Below the pieces are notes generated by a model. It did no database searches. It was not told where the DNA came from and saw nothing but the letters and a program-made list of their open reading frames with translations. From Nemertoderma westbladi (lineage: Eukaryota; Xenacoelomorpha; Nemertodermatida; Nemertodermatidae), in assembly GCA_032718475.1 (NCBI GenBank), contig JAUCBJ010003704.1, positions 1-64,000 of the forward strand: a DNA stretch of 64,000 nucleotides, read 5' to 3'. Made by a program: the position numbers and the translations under genes. How positions within the stretch are numbered: position 1 is the first letter of the stretch; each line of letters begins with the position of its first letter. Shown piece after piece: positions 44,890-55,279 of this stretch.

Positions 44890-46250
44890 AACTTTCTACT
44901 GACTCTAACTCTCTACTAAGTCTAACTAACTCCTACTAGCTCTCTACTTCTACTAACTCTACTTGACTCCTCTGAGTCTACCAACTCTGCTAACTAGCTC
45001 TACTAACTCTACTCCACTAGCTCTGCTAACTCTACTCCACTAGCTCTGCTAACTCTACTAACTAGCTCTACTAACTCTACTCCACTCTTCTAACTACGTG
45101 GCGCTTGCGGTGCCCACAACCCCTTTACTATATGGCACCCTATGTGCCCTCTCTGCTCTACTCTACTACCTGGCACCCTATGTGCCCTCTCTACTACACT
45201 ACTACCTCTCTAACTCTACTACCTGGCACCCTATGTGCCCTCTCTACTACACTACTACCTCTCTAACTTACTACCTGGCACCCTATGTGCCCGTCTCTAC
45301 TCTTCTACTCTCTGGCACCCTATGTGCCCGTCTCTACTCCTCTACATCCCCTTTACGTCTCATCGCCTACACGTGACGCTCTGAGTGCCGGCAGAGTGGG
45401 TACGTTAATTATGTGAACTACTACTGACTCTACTAACTCTACTAACTCTCTTCTAACTCTACTAACTCTTTTTGTGCCCGGCACCTCTTGTGCCCGGCAC
45501 CTTCTAACTCTACTAACTCTCTACTAACTCAACTAACTCTACTACTAACTCAACTAACTCTACTACTAACTCTTTTTGTGCCCGGCACCTCTTGTGCCCG
45601 GCACCCACCCTAATTAACATACCCTGCTCTTACATCAAACACGTCATCACGCCCGTGCCCCACTAAGTTCAGCGCATTCCCTACTAACTCTAACTACGTG
45701 GCGCTTCCGGTGCCCACAACCCTTCTACTGCTACTACTAACACTCCTAACTAGCGGTACTACGTACCCTCTTACTACTCTAGCTCTCTCTACTAGCTAGC
45801 GGTACAACGTACCCTCTTACTACTCTAGCTCTCTCTACTAGCTAGCGGTACTACGTACCCTCTTACTCTTACTAACTCTCTAACGGTACTACGTACCCCT
45901 TAACTCCTATTCTCTAACGGTACTGCGTACCCTCTAACTCTTACTTTCTAATCGGTACTTACGTACCGTCTAACTCTAACTAACTAGCGGTACTTACGTA
46001 CCCTCTAACTCTAACTAACTAGCGGTACTTACGTACCCTCTAACTCTAACTAACTAGCGGTACTTACGTACCCTCTAACTCTCTTCTACTAACGGTACTA
46101 CACGTACCCTCCTACTAACTCTTCTACTAACGGTACTACACGTACCCTCCTACTAACTCTTCTACTAACGGTACTACACGTACCCTCCTACTAACTCTTC
46201 TACTAACGGTACTACACGTACCCTCCTACTAACTAACTAACTAATTAACT
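44890..46250 (-). repeat. Hairpin-bearing minisatellite region of the Gag-only element
   Basis: Successive tandem-repeat blocks share CTAACT/CTACT linkers (purine-rich on the coding strand). Most units carry a short palindrome: about five GGCAC CCTAT GTGCC (45130-45330), four GTGCC C GGCAC (45474-45605) and thirteen GGTAC N3-5 GTACC (45750-46230). The last set falls into units of about 46, 35 and 38 bp. In that set the arms are invariant while loop and linker vary. No ORF is supported here. Confidence 0.9.
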
Positions 46251-46303
46251 CTTACTACCTAACTTCTACCTACTCTATTATTTAATTATTTTCTTATTTT
46301 TAA

Positions 46304-48088
46304 TTAAATAATTATTTTATATTTTGTGCGTGGGAAGGGCGTCTCGCCCTCATTCCCACCCCCCTCAGTCCAAAACTTTGGACGACTAAACACTCTCAGG
46401 TGCCCCTTCTTCCAGTAGGCACTCTCCTGCTGCCCTCCTATACGTCCTCCAACTCTTCGCCACACTCTCTTCGGTGCCACCTTTGCTGGCCTCCCCCTTC
46501 GTATGTGCGCTGGCATTAGAGCCCTCGACGACCCCCGCTTGTCCCTCGGTATACACGGCGTCTGCCCATGTAATGCCCCCTCGCACTGTGTCAGTCCTGC
46601 GTGTGTATGCAACACGCCTCCTTCTACTTTCCCGACTCCTTTATGTTTGCTCATGGGCTTCTCTGCCCCTGGTCTAGTCCTTTCACATCCTCTCCCTTTC
46701 CAACACTCTCCGGATCTGTGTCCTTTTACCACACATCGATGACATAGTCCGTTTGCGTCTGTGTAGGCTACACGATCTCGTTTGGGCAACGCTTGCCAGT
46801 ACTTGCAACTCCTGGTCTTATGGGTTCCGTCCCGATGTAATTGACATTGGAATCCTGGATTATAGCGTTTCCTGTATAGTCCTTCACGTATCGCGCTTAG
46901 GTTTATATGTACCGATTTAATGTTTTGGTTGTCTAGACTCGGCCTACTGGGTATATTGGGATTGTGTTTATTTTTGGTGTTATTTTCTTTCTGTCCCTGC
47001 CACGGTGTGGCCCTACTACCAGCTAACTGTGGACTGGTAGTCCCCTGTATGGCCGCGTGTGGTGGTGACTGTCCGCACGACCTGCTCTCGTCCAGGGAGT
47101 TCGATATTCTTGCTCCTATCGGGGTATATTGTCGATATTGTGATGGGGGAATGTCACCCTGTCCCCCCCCAGCCGGTATGTTTGGTACTGGGGTTGATGT
47201 TAATACATTGGGGCCCATACGTCTATCTCCAATAACTCCCCCCTCCCCTGGATATATGTTATGTCCCTGTGTATTATAGTCATGCTGCTGTACCGATATA
47301 GGCCTACCTACCTCTCGCCTACCTACCGGTATGTACTCCGCGACTTCCGGGTTTAATCCCGTCGTTCGCGCTACCCCATCGCCTACTCTATCTCTCCCAG
47401 CATGGCCTATAATAGTATGTGCAGTAAGGCCTACAGTATGTCCTGCAGTCTGCATGTGCCCTTTCGAACCGAAGTTTATTCTTCGCGAATCTCGAATCTC
47501 CCCGCGACTACCGTACTCTCGATCGGCAGCTATATCCCGTCGGGAAGCTTCTCTTCGATCCCCTCTCCTGTTCTCGACCTTGTATTGGTACCTCCTGTAC
47601 CCCTCTCTTGGCGTGCGGTGCGTTTCTCCGGGGCGACGGCAATCTCCCGAAGTTCGACCCCACTGGCTCCCTGACTCCATCTCTACTGTCGACGGTCCGT
47701 TATCCGTCCTCGCACTGCTATCGTTCGTGGCGACACTTCTTCTACTATCTTCTCTTCTTCTCTTTTCTGTGTAGTATTCCGGCTCGTGAGGTCTCTCGTC
47801 GACCTCCCGGTTAAACTCCACTGTTCTTCTTCTCTCTTCTGATCGGGCTCGACGCTTCGTCTGCCCTCTCGCGACGTCAACCTGCCTCTCTCTGCTCGAT
47901 CGCACGCCGCTGGGGATACTCGCAATCCCCCTATTACTCTCCGTCGCCGGGTGTTGCGGTTTACCTGATTCGGCCCGCGCATTATCCGCTGACGGCTGTG
48001 GGACACTCTCTGCCCCCCCTCTCTCTCTACTAATCTCTCGCGGTGGGGTGCCCGTAGCCCCCCCCCCACCCGCCACTTCTAACTTCAC
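46304..48088 (-). CDS. Gag-like protein of the nested element, C-terminal part
   Basis: 594 codons, rich in Arg, Gly and Glu, ending with a zinc-binding region. CQLHRDGTHKTRSC is followed about 20 residues later by GLCHRCVVKGHRSGEC and then a Cys/His tail (GCERTRPG..., LHTHAG). This spacing matches the nucleocapsid fingers of BEL/Pao Gag, including the intervening 'WQALPKRDR' stretch. Protease and reverse transcriptase do not follow. The first ~60 bp overlap the end of the upstream frame. The listed ATG is probably not a true start, because the frame continues the Gag encoded upstream after a one-base difference in a C run (48058-48067). The product probably binds element RNA in particles. 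Confidence 0.75.
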   Translation of the reverse strand: MKLEVAGGGGATGTPPREISRERGGAESVPQPSADNARAESGKPQHPATESNRGIASIPSGVRSSRERQVDVARGQTKRRARSEERRRTVEFNREVDERPHEPEYYTEKRRREDSRRSVATNDSSARTDNGPSTVEMESGSQWGRTSGDCRRPGETHRTPREGYRRYQYKVENRRGDRREASRRDIAADREYGSRGEIRDSRRINFGSKGHMQTAGHTVGLTAHTIIGHAGRDRVGDGVARTTGLNPEVAEYIPVGRREVGRPISVQQHDYNTQGHNIYPGEGGVIGDRRMGPNVLTSTPVPNIPAGGGQGDIPPSQYRQYTPIGARISNSLDESRSCGQSPPHAAIQGTTSPQLAGSRATPWQGQKENNTKNKHNPNIPSRPSLDNQNIKSVHINLSAIREGLYRKRYNPGFQCQLHRDGTHKTRSCKYWQALPKRDRVAYTDANGLCHRCVVKGHRSGECWKGRGCERTRPGAEKPMSKHKGVGKVEGGVLHTHAGLTQCEGALHGQTPCIPRDKRGSSRALMPAHIRRGRPAKVAPKRVWRRVGGRIGGQQESAYWKKGHLRVFSRPKFWTEGGGNEGETPFPRTKYKIII

Positions 48089-49766
48089 TATCTCTTACTA
48101 CACTTCTGCGTCCCTCTTGTGGGGCATTCTCTGCCCCCCCTCTCTCGCCACTAATCTTATGTGGTGGGGCGCCCGTAGCCCCCCCCCACCCGCCACATCT
48201 AACTTCAATATCTCTTACTTCGTCTCTACACCCCTCTCTAGTCGACGCACTGTCTCTACTACGGCTGGGTCTATTCACCCCCGCCTCTCTCTCTACTACT
48301 GCGTGGCCCATCAGGCCTACTTCGGGTTGGCTCAACCACGCTACCTCCTGCCTACCAACTACGTGGCCTACCAGGCCGCCGTCGGGTTGGCTCAACCCTG
48401 CCACCTCCTGCCTACTAACTACGTGGCCTACCAGGCCACCGTCTGCCGGGTTATGTACGTCCGACACGCTCATATTAATATCACCATTCCCAATATTATT
48501 TGTTAAATCAATTAAATTATTAGAATTTGAAACGGGATTATTATTTAAATTATTTAAATTACTTAGATCACTACTATTCTCTAAACTTAAATTATTATTC
48601 GAATTATTTTGCGGGTTTGAATTGAAATTATTATTTAGAGTATTTGTATTTAAATTTAAATTACTACTACCCGGTAAAATATTATTTCCTGTAATAAAGG
48701 GATTAGGGTTATCTACTACGGTACTATTAATATTAACTACTTCTGACGTACTACTACTACCCCCTCCGCCCGTACGGCTACACCAGTTCTGGTTCTCTCG
48801 CTCTATACACTCCTCGACTCTCTTACACTCCTCGACTCTCTTTCTATACGCCTCTATAACGGCGGCATTATCCCTCAGTTGCCGCTCTGTGCTATTCTGC
48901 ATTACCACTACCATTTCTAATTCATACTTTATCTCCCACACCCTTCTTTCTTTTGCGGAGGATGTAGCAGACTTATCGGTTGCGACGGACTCCCGTCGCC
49001 CCTCCGTCCCACCAACTTTCCCCCGCCTCCCGGAACTTCCTCCGACCGACGAGACCGAATCCTCGGGTTTAACCTCGGATTCGCCCTCCTCAGGTCTCTT
49101 CCAACCCACTAATTTTATATCCTGGGCATCGACTAAGTATGGCCCTATGTACACTACACTAGGTTCCATACCCCCACATTCCCATAGTTTGATCAGTTCG
49201 TTGGCAACCCCTCTCGCTCTCTCCTCGGCCAGTTCTCTCTGCCCAGAACACACTAGGTGATCAAAGTATCTGTTCGACTCACCTAGTCCCTTTGTCATCC
49301 TGACCTCGTCTATCCTCGCCCCCTCCTTGGCCTCCTTTAGTAGTTCCCGGGTCGCGTTGTAGGCCCGTCGAAGTCGATCAGAAACCCCGACGTCCTCGTC
49401 GCCGACCTCTCTTCCGTCTCTCCGGGTCCGACGTCGTACCGACGGCCCCACTGTCGCCGTTCCGGTGGACCGTTCGTCGTCCTCGGCCTGTGGCTGGCCG
49501 GTGACATCGGTATGTCGACCCTCGCTCCGCGTCGACTCGTCTTTCTCTTCTCCTCCCTTCTCATCTCCTTCCCTCGACTTGCCCTCCGGTTGTAGACGAC
49601 CCCCCACATCTTGGTTCGCCGGGTTGCTCGTTGTCGACGTGGTCGGCGTAGCATCGACCGGCGTCGTGGGTTCGTATCGTCTCGCCGTGGCCTCGCGGAT
49701 CGTTAGATCGTCGTCCGGGGTCCGCGGCGGTGTCGTTCCTATCTCTCGACTCATCGTGGCAGCCAC
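48030..49766 (-). CDS. Gag-like protein of the nested element, N-terminal part
   Basis: 578 codons from ATG 49766, about 105 bp inside the 5' LTR. The N-terminal part is acidic/basic, low-complexity and threonine/proline-rich. A more ordered central region follows (LRRAYNATRELLKEAKEGARIDEV; ANELIKLWECGGMEPS). A predicted coiled coil (RQLRDNAAVIEAYRKRVEECKRVEECIERE) and an Asn-rich tract (NLNNLNNNPVSNSNN) come next. Then come ~20-residue repeats (GGLVGHVV.RQEVA.LSQP) and a ~40-residue duplicated segment around GGWGGATG. It ends by frameshift at 48030 and logically continues in the frame of 46304-48088. Gag identity rests on position in an LTR element plus the downstream zinc fingers. Confidence 0.7.
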   Translation of the reverse strand: MAATMSREIGTTPPRTPDDDLTIREATARRYEPTTPVDATPTTSTTSNPANQDVGGRLQPEGKSREGDEKGGEEKDESTRSEGRHTDVTGQPQAEDDERSTGTATVGPSVRRRTRRDGREVGDEDVGVSDRLRRAYNATRELLKEAKEGARIDEVRMTKGLGESNRYFDHLVCSGQRELAEERARGVANELIKLWECGGMEPSVVYIGPYLVDAQDIKLVGWKRPEEGESEVKPEDSVSSVGGSSGRRGKVGGTEGRRESVATDKSATSSAKERRVWEIKYELEMVVVMQNSTERQLRDNAAVIEAYRKRVEECKRVEECIERENQNWCSRTGGGGSSSTSEVVNINSTVVDNPNPFITGNNILPGSSNLNLNTNTLNNNFNSNPQNNSNNNLSLENSSDLSNLNNLNNNPVSNSNNLIDLTNNIGNGDINMSVSDVHNPADGGLVGHVVSRQEVAGLSQPDGGLVGHVVGRQEVAWLSQPEVGLMGHAVVEREAGVNRPSRSRDSASTREGCRDEVRDIEVRCGGWGGATGAPPHKISGERGGAENAPQEGRRSVVRDSEVRSGGWGGGYGHPTARD

Positions 49767-49871
49767 TAGTCTGTCAGTTGGTTGGATCCAGTTCTATCAC
49801 TGTCAGACTGTTAGGGCAGCTGCTAGGATTCTATCTCTGTCAGGGCAGCTGGGCGGATCTGATTCTGTCAC
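49767..49871 (-). other. Short leader of the Gag-only element
   Basis: About 105 bp between the 5' LTR and ATG, with repeated AGGGCAGCTG and CTATC(T/A)CTGTCAG words. The base following the LTR is not the start of a standard TGG-type primer site, so the tRNA primer is unknown. Confidence 0.55.
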
Positions 49872-50400
49872 TGTGACGGGATCTGCGGATCCCGGTTTAT
49901 CCGTTGGGTTTTCTATCCACGCGTCCCCGCCGTGTGTGAAAGGTAAAAGAGTTCTGATGTTGGGTAATATGTATAAAGGTATAATAGTCTGATAGTTGAT
50001 ATAGTATAGTATGACACAACAGGTAATATATAATGGCGGTAGCGGACGGTGACAGAAGTCCCCGTTCCACCCTACTGATCTGACTGAGTAAACTGAATGA
50101 ATGATTACAGGTTACTGGTTATATTGCACGGTGGCCTTATTGCTACTCAATCGATGCCTTTCCCCCCTCTGATTGGTTGATATCCCTGTTGGCACCCTTT
50201 GGAGTGTTTCCCTTCACTCCCTGTGTTCTCTCTCGGTTAGGGGTTTGGCCCCTGACCCCTATTGTGTGTGTCTCCTTTGGGGCCTATTGTCCCCGTTTAC
50301 TGGGCTGACACGAGGTTGATTGGTAATCAACCTCGTGCTCCCAATATTGCTTTATGGCTCACTCTATGGGTTTGTGTTAGCGGAATTGGATAAGCTAACA
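49872..50400 (-). repeat. 5' LTR of the Gag-only element
   Basis: 529 bp, identical to 43672-44199 apart from one extra base near 50159. Upstream LTR in the element's direction. Confidence 0.95.
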
Positions 50401-53400
50401 GGGCCAATCTATATGGGCCAATCCCTTAATTCTGAATTGCTACCCGGACCCAACTTACTCCAATCATTGTTGGGAATACTTTTAAGATTAAGACAATATT
50501 CCATTGCTTTCGCCTCAGATATAGAAGGCATGTTCTTACAAGTCAAAGCGCTGGATAGGGATCGAGATAGCCTACGATTTCTGTGGTGGCCTGAAGGAGA
50601 CCTCAACCAGAAACCGGTGGAGTACTGGATGACCATCCAAGCTTTTGGGATAATCTCGAGCCCCTCAAACGCCTGTTCCGTGGTGCGCACCACTGCGGAT
50701 GACAACCGAGACGCCTTCTCTAAAGAGGTGATTGACAACATTAAGCGGGATATATACATGGACGACAATCTAAAGTCCCTTCCATCAGTCGAAGAAGCCA
50801 TCGATGTCGCTAAAGGAACGGTAGAGTGCTTAAAAAGAGGTGGATTTCGATTAACTAAATTCACCAGCAACTCCCGTGAGTTTCTGGAGTCGATCCCGGT
50901 AGAAGATCGAGGAGCAAAGGACCTGGATCTAATAAAAGATGATCTCCCAGAAACTAAGACCCTTGGTTTGAAATGGGACACCGAAAGAGATATCCTGTTT
51001 TTCCAACTAAAACAGCGAGATAATCCAGTTCGGACTAAACGGATTTGTTTAAGTATCCTGAGCACTTATTTCGATCCATTGGGATTTATTAGCCCAGTTA
51101 TATTGATTGCTCGGAGTTTAGTACAACAAATGTGGCTTGAAAACCACTCATGGGACGATCCACTTAAGGGAGAATTATTAAAGAAGTGGATGAAATGGGA
51201 AGATTCTCTACCAGCCATCGAGAACTTTATAATTTCCCGTTCATATTTTGGTCATGTTCTCCCTACGTATTCCTATCAACTCCATGTGTTTGGAGACGCC
51301 AGCGATATGGGAATAGGTATAGTAGCCTACCTAAGGGTGGAAACTCCGGATGGAATCAAAGTCGCCTTGGTTACTTCTAAGGCATTGATAAACAATAAGT
51401 TGAAAGTTCCTCGAGCGGAGTTAAAAGCGGCTCTATACGCTACAGCCATCGGCCGGAATGTAACAGAACAGATCGACTATCCACTGGAGAAAACTGTCTA
51501 TTGGACCGACGCTTTACTCGTGTTGGAGTATATAACCAATGAAGTCTGTCAGTTCAGCGTCTTCGTTACCAACAGAGTAGCCATTATACTCAGTCGCACA
51601 ACGATGGATCAATGGAGACATTGCCCCGGAACGATTAATCCAGCCGACATCGCCTCCAGGGGAGCAACTCCACAGGAACTGGTAGATACTCCAGATTGGC
51701 TAGGTGGACCCGACTTCCTCTACAAAGAAGAAGAAGAATGGCCTCCTCATCTTACTACAGCAGAGATTAGACAGGCCAAGGGAGCGGAGAAAGTCAAACC
51801 TAAAACTCGGGCGAGTAAATCGAAGTTATTCAAACCTATGGTAGATCTGTCTGTACTACATACTTCCGGAGACGACGCTTTGGATCAGAAACCCACAGCC
51901 ACAAATAAACTTGTTGTGGAAATCCGTGATAAGGATTGGAAATCTGGAATACCAGACGTCTCGCAAGGACTCTCACCTCTTCTGCAGAGAGCGATACATC
52001 ACTACAGTTCCTGGAATCGGCTCTGTAAGGCCGTTACATATTTAAAGAGATGTTTTCACCATCACTACTCCGGGATGAAGGCCAAAGGTGATACCGCTCC
52101 AATAACATCAGTGCAGGTCCATGTTATTAAAGATCTTCCCAAATATAAGATACCCGACAGGTTTCTGAAGGAGAAGATCAGTTATCAGGAGCATGAAGAA
52201 ACCAACAAGCAGATGCTGAGACTCCTGCAATGCTATGAAGATTCCGATAAGTATTTCCTGTTGTTGAGAAATCCACAGATGCGCTTAAGGGATCGTTTCT
52301 CTAGCACAATGATAGATGGGTTGATACGTGTTGGAGGAAGATTAACGAATGCTCCATTATCCTTTGACACTAAGTTCCCCATACTCATTAGAAATCTTGA
52401 AATACAAGTCAAGATGATTGTAGATGTTCACAGCAAACTTTATCATGCTGGTAGGGAACGAGTTCTTAGCGAAATTCGAACTCGCTATTATTTTTATAAA
52501 CCCCGTAGAGCTCTGAACCAAGTTCTTAGGAACTGTATACCCTGTAGGAAAGCATTCAGTAGGCCTTTAACACAGCGAGAGGCAGAATTACCTAGGGAAC
52601 GAGTAAGCTTCTATGAACCACCCTTTACTAATACCGGTGTGGATTTATTTGGCCCTATTGAAGTATATCGTGCTAGGACTATAGTCAAGAGATGGTGTGT
52701 AATCTTTGTTTGTATGACTTGTAGAGCTATCCATCTCGATATGGTGAACGATTTATCGACCAACAGCTTCCTATTAAGCTTACGACGACAGATCGCTCGC
52801 TTTGGCACTAGTAACACGATGAGATCTGATAAGGGAACTAACTTCATTGGTGCCAACAATGAAATCAAAGCTTACGTCAAAGATTGGAACCAAAGACAGG
52901 TGGACGATCAGCTACGAGTAACAGCGTCTAGCTGGACCTTCAACGCCGCCGACGCCCCTTGGTGGGGAGGAAGTTGGGAGAGATTAATAAGAAGTGTGAA
53001 GACAGCATTTCACTTTATAGTGCCTTGCCGCGCGTATCTCACCGACGAACTTTTGCGGATGTTAATGGAGGAAATCGCCGCCTATCTCAACGAGAGACCG
53101 CTTATGCCAGTCTCATCGAGTCCCGATTCCCTGGAAGCGCTAACACCCGCGCACTTCCTACTGAAGAAACCTGTAGCCATGCTCCCACAATCGGAAATCA
53201 CAGACGGAGACGAATACTGCCGGCAAACTTGGCAACTCATGCAGTTGTTATCCCGTCGTTTCGCTGACCATTTCGAAAAACATTATCTGCCCACGCTACA
53301 ACTTCGAACTAAGTGGTTTGCGCAGCAAGAAAACGTCAGCGCTGGAGACATGGTTCTTATTGTGGATGTAGATCTTCCACGTAAGCGGTGGCAGACAGGT

Positions 53401-53640
53401 CGTATCATCGAGACTCACATCTCGGATGACGGTTTGGTGCGATCGGTAGAACTCGTCGTCATGCGACGTAATTTCAAGAAACCGGGAATTGTCTTCGAGA
53501 CGCAGCAGCTCAATCGCCCAGTTGGTCGCTTATGTTTACTGGAAAGAGACAGAGAACTCTCCGGAAACTATGGGATGCAAGATACTCTTCCCACGACCAC
53601 CTCCCTAATCCAACAAACATCTAGGGACTCCCCAGCTTAG
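50401..53640 (+). CDS. BEL-B Pol, C-terminal part (RT, RNase H, integrase)
   Basis: 1079 codons continue the frame broken at 43671. Reverse transcriptase has SDIEGMFLQV (~39) and YMDD (~119). RNase H has FGDASDMG (~297), PRAELKAA, YWTDALLVLEY and NPADIASRG. The integrase HHCC finger (~682-720) ends in CIPCRKAF, and the catalytic residues lie in GVDLFGPI (~747), MRSDKGTNF (~808) and GGSWERLIRSVK (~858). A DUF5641-like C-terminal domain with RKRWQTGRI (~990) completes it. All key catalytic residues are present and no internal stop was seen. The open frame also extends back to about 50320 inside the nested LTR, but that part is not element coding. Confidence 0.95.
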   Translation, partial: GPIYMGQSLNSELLPGPNLLQSLLGILLRLRQYSIAFASDIEGMFLQVKALDRDRDSLRFLWWPEGDLNQKPVEYWMTIQAFGIISSPSNACSVVRTTADDNRDAFSKEVIDNIKRDIYMDDNLKSLPSVEEAIDVAKGTVECLKRGGFRLTKFTSNSREFLESIPVEDRGAKDLDLIKDDLPETKTLGLKWDTERDILFFQLKQRDNPVRTKRICLSILSTYFDPLGFISPVILIARSLVQQMWLENHSWDDPLKGELLKKWMKWEDSLPAIENFIISRSYFGHVLPTYSYQLHVFGDASDMGIGIVAYLRVETPDGIKVALVTSKALINNKLKVPRAELKAALYATAIGRNVTEQIDYPLEKTVYWTDALLVLEYITNEVCQFSVFVTNRVAIILSRTTMDQWRHCPGTINPADIASRGATPQELVDTPDWLGGPDFLYKEEEEWPPHLTTAEIRQAKGAEKVKPKTRASKSKLFKPMVDLSVLHTSGDDALDQKPTATNKLVVEIRDKDWKSGIPDVSQGLSPLLQRAIHHYSSWNRLCKAVTYLKRCFHHHYSGMKAKGDTAPITSVQVHVIKDLPKYKIPDRFLKEKISYQEHEETNKQMLRLLQCYEDSDKYFLLLRNPQMRLRDRFSSTMIDGLIRVGGRLTNAPLSFDTKFPILIRNLEIQVKMIVDVHSKLYHAGRERVLSEIRTRYYFYKPRRALNQVLRNCIPCRKAFSRPLTQREAELPRERVSFYEPPFTNTGVDLFGPIEVYRARTIVKRWCVIFVCMTCRAIHLDMVNDLSTNSFLLSLRRQIARFGTSNTMRSDKGTNFIGANNEIKAYVKDWNQRQVDDQLRVTASSWTFNAADAPWWGGSWERLIRSVKTAFHFIVPCRAYLTDELLRMLMEEIAAYLNERPLMPVSSSPDSLEALTPAHFLLKKPVAMLPQSEITDGDEYCRQTWQLMQLLSRRFADHFEKHYLPTLQLRTKWFAQQENVSAGDMVLIVDVDLPRKRWQTGRIIETHISDDGLVRSVELVVMRRNFKKPGIVFETQQLNRPVGRLCLLERDRELSGNYGMQDTLPTTTSLIQQTSRDSPA

Positions 53641-55279
53641 TAGCATATGGAGTGGGTGTGTGACCATATTATTTTATATTCTTATTATTTTATATTTATG
53701 TATGTATTATTATGTAATTTTATTATAATCGTTTTATTTAATTTTATTTAGTAGCATGTTATTTTAGCGATTATTTAGTAGATTAGTGCAATATATTCGC
53801 GTTTATTACGTAATCACTTATATTATATATTTAGTGCGACGGCGAGAAACAATTCTTTTTCTCTTTCCTTGCTGCCCGTATTACATTACGAATACGTAAC
53901 TACAGTAAGATGAAATGTCCGTACTTATTAAAGTACAATAAAGCCACTACTATATTCAAGTATTATTGGTAGGCAGAGTATTAGGAATGCAAAGTTCAGA
54001 TCCTCGTGTCTCGGCTAAACCAAGCTCTGGGTAGACCTTGGAAACGACTTGCCTCTTCACACTGACATTGCTTCGTGCGATATTGCTCTCATACCGTATA
54101 TTAAATAATACATATAGTAGCGTGATGTCCCTTTAACAGTAGCGTATAACGCAAAATAAATCTGTTAAACCCTTTGACCATCTGCAATTCTAGTCGATTA
54201 AGATATCGCGGCACCCACCGATATACTTGAAAGACAAAATTCTAGAATCAGTGGTTAACATCCCCAGACAAGTTCTGGAATAAACTGGTGCCCATCCTAA
54301 ATATTAATTATTAATATTTATAAAATCTGTCAAATTTTAGATCCTTTAACATTCTAGTCGATTAAGATATCGTAGCACTTACCGATATTCTTAAAAAGAC
54401 AAATTCCTAGAATCTAGGATCCCAGTCCCCAGACATGTTCTGGAATAAAATTACGTCTATTTAACATTAAATAATAAAATTTACGGGAATAAATTTAAAT
54501 TCATATATTTCAATGAATTCAATAAATTGTCATTTTATACAATTTATAACATTCCCAAAATTCCATTAATTAATAGATCATGGGAGCGGAGATTCACTCT
54601 ATTAAGTGTATCAGTGTGCGAGAATCTCCAATATATAGTCAATAGCCGATAAAATTCATAAAATCATATATAGAGAGGATATTGACAATTAAAGAATTAC
54701 TATTAAATAGGATCCCAGATCTGTATGCATGAGAATTACCCTAATTCTACCGCTAGCTTTCCATAATGTCACCATGGCAACAACCACGCTAGAATTAGAA
54801 GTGAGTTAAAAGAACAATAAAAGGCTTGCTCATTGAATAGCATACGTAATAAATAGCACACCGCTAGTATCCAAGGATACATAATAACAACGTGACATTC
54901 TGGAAGGCACTGACTAACGGACAAATGACCCGAATGTGTGATAGAATGTGTACCATTTGTGACAGTTACGTGGAATTTGTGCGTTTGTAGGTGAATGTTA
55001 CTACTAAGGTGTGTTTACAGTAGCAAGTCGCAATTGTGAAAGTAACCCTAACTCTCCAGTAAGAACCTGAAGTACATCTAAGCCTTTGGGACGGACAGTG
55101 GAGTGACTTGTGCCAGTTATCGTTGTCGTTGTGTAGCTACATCGTTGGCGAAAGCACAGCGACGATGGTACATCGGCGCTGAGGATCTTGCACTGTCCGG
55201 GGGCAGAGAGGGGTAGGCAGCGACGCCCGCTCGCCTAAATATAAACTCATTATAATATGGATAAACTTATATAGCAGAT
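53641..55279 (+). other. BEL-B region between pol and the third ORF
   Basis: AT-rich, non-coding. It holds a diverged tandem duplication of about 164 bp (units starting TCTAGTCGATTAAGATATCG at 54189 and 54353, each with AGACA(A/T)GTTCTGGAATAAA). A purine-rich GGGGGCAGAGAGGGG stretch lies near 55199. Confidence 0.6.

Larger units (their letters stand above)
43672..50400 (-). mobile_element. Nested non-autonomous LTR retrotransposon encoding only a Gag-like protein
   Basis: A 6.7-kb element in the opposite orientation to its host BEL-B. Its LTRs (43672-44199 and 49872-50400) differ by one base in a C run. Flanks are GGCTC (left) and GGGCC (right), an imperfect 5-bp duplication. Removing the element and one 5-bp copy leaves the host reading frame continuous. 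Inside are a polypurine tract, a region of hairpin-bearing minisatellites and a Gag-like coding region in two overlapping frames. No protease, reverse transcriptase, RNase H or integrase motif was found on either strand. The closest described class is gag-only terminal-repeat retrotransposons (TR-GAG). Confidence 0.88.

Noticed and set aside
47331-49260. Plus-strand Ser/Pro/Leu-rich frames opposite the Gag-like gene
   Set aside because: Antisense shadows of a long low-complexity coding region. The PPT and zinc fingers fix the coding strand as minus.
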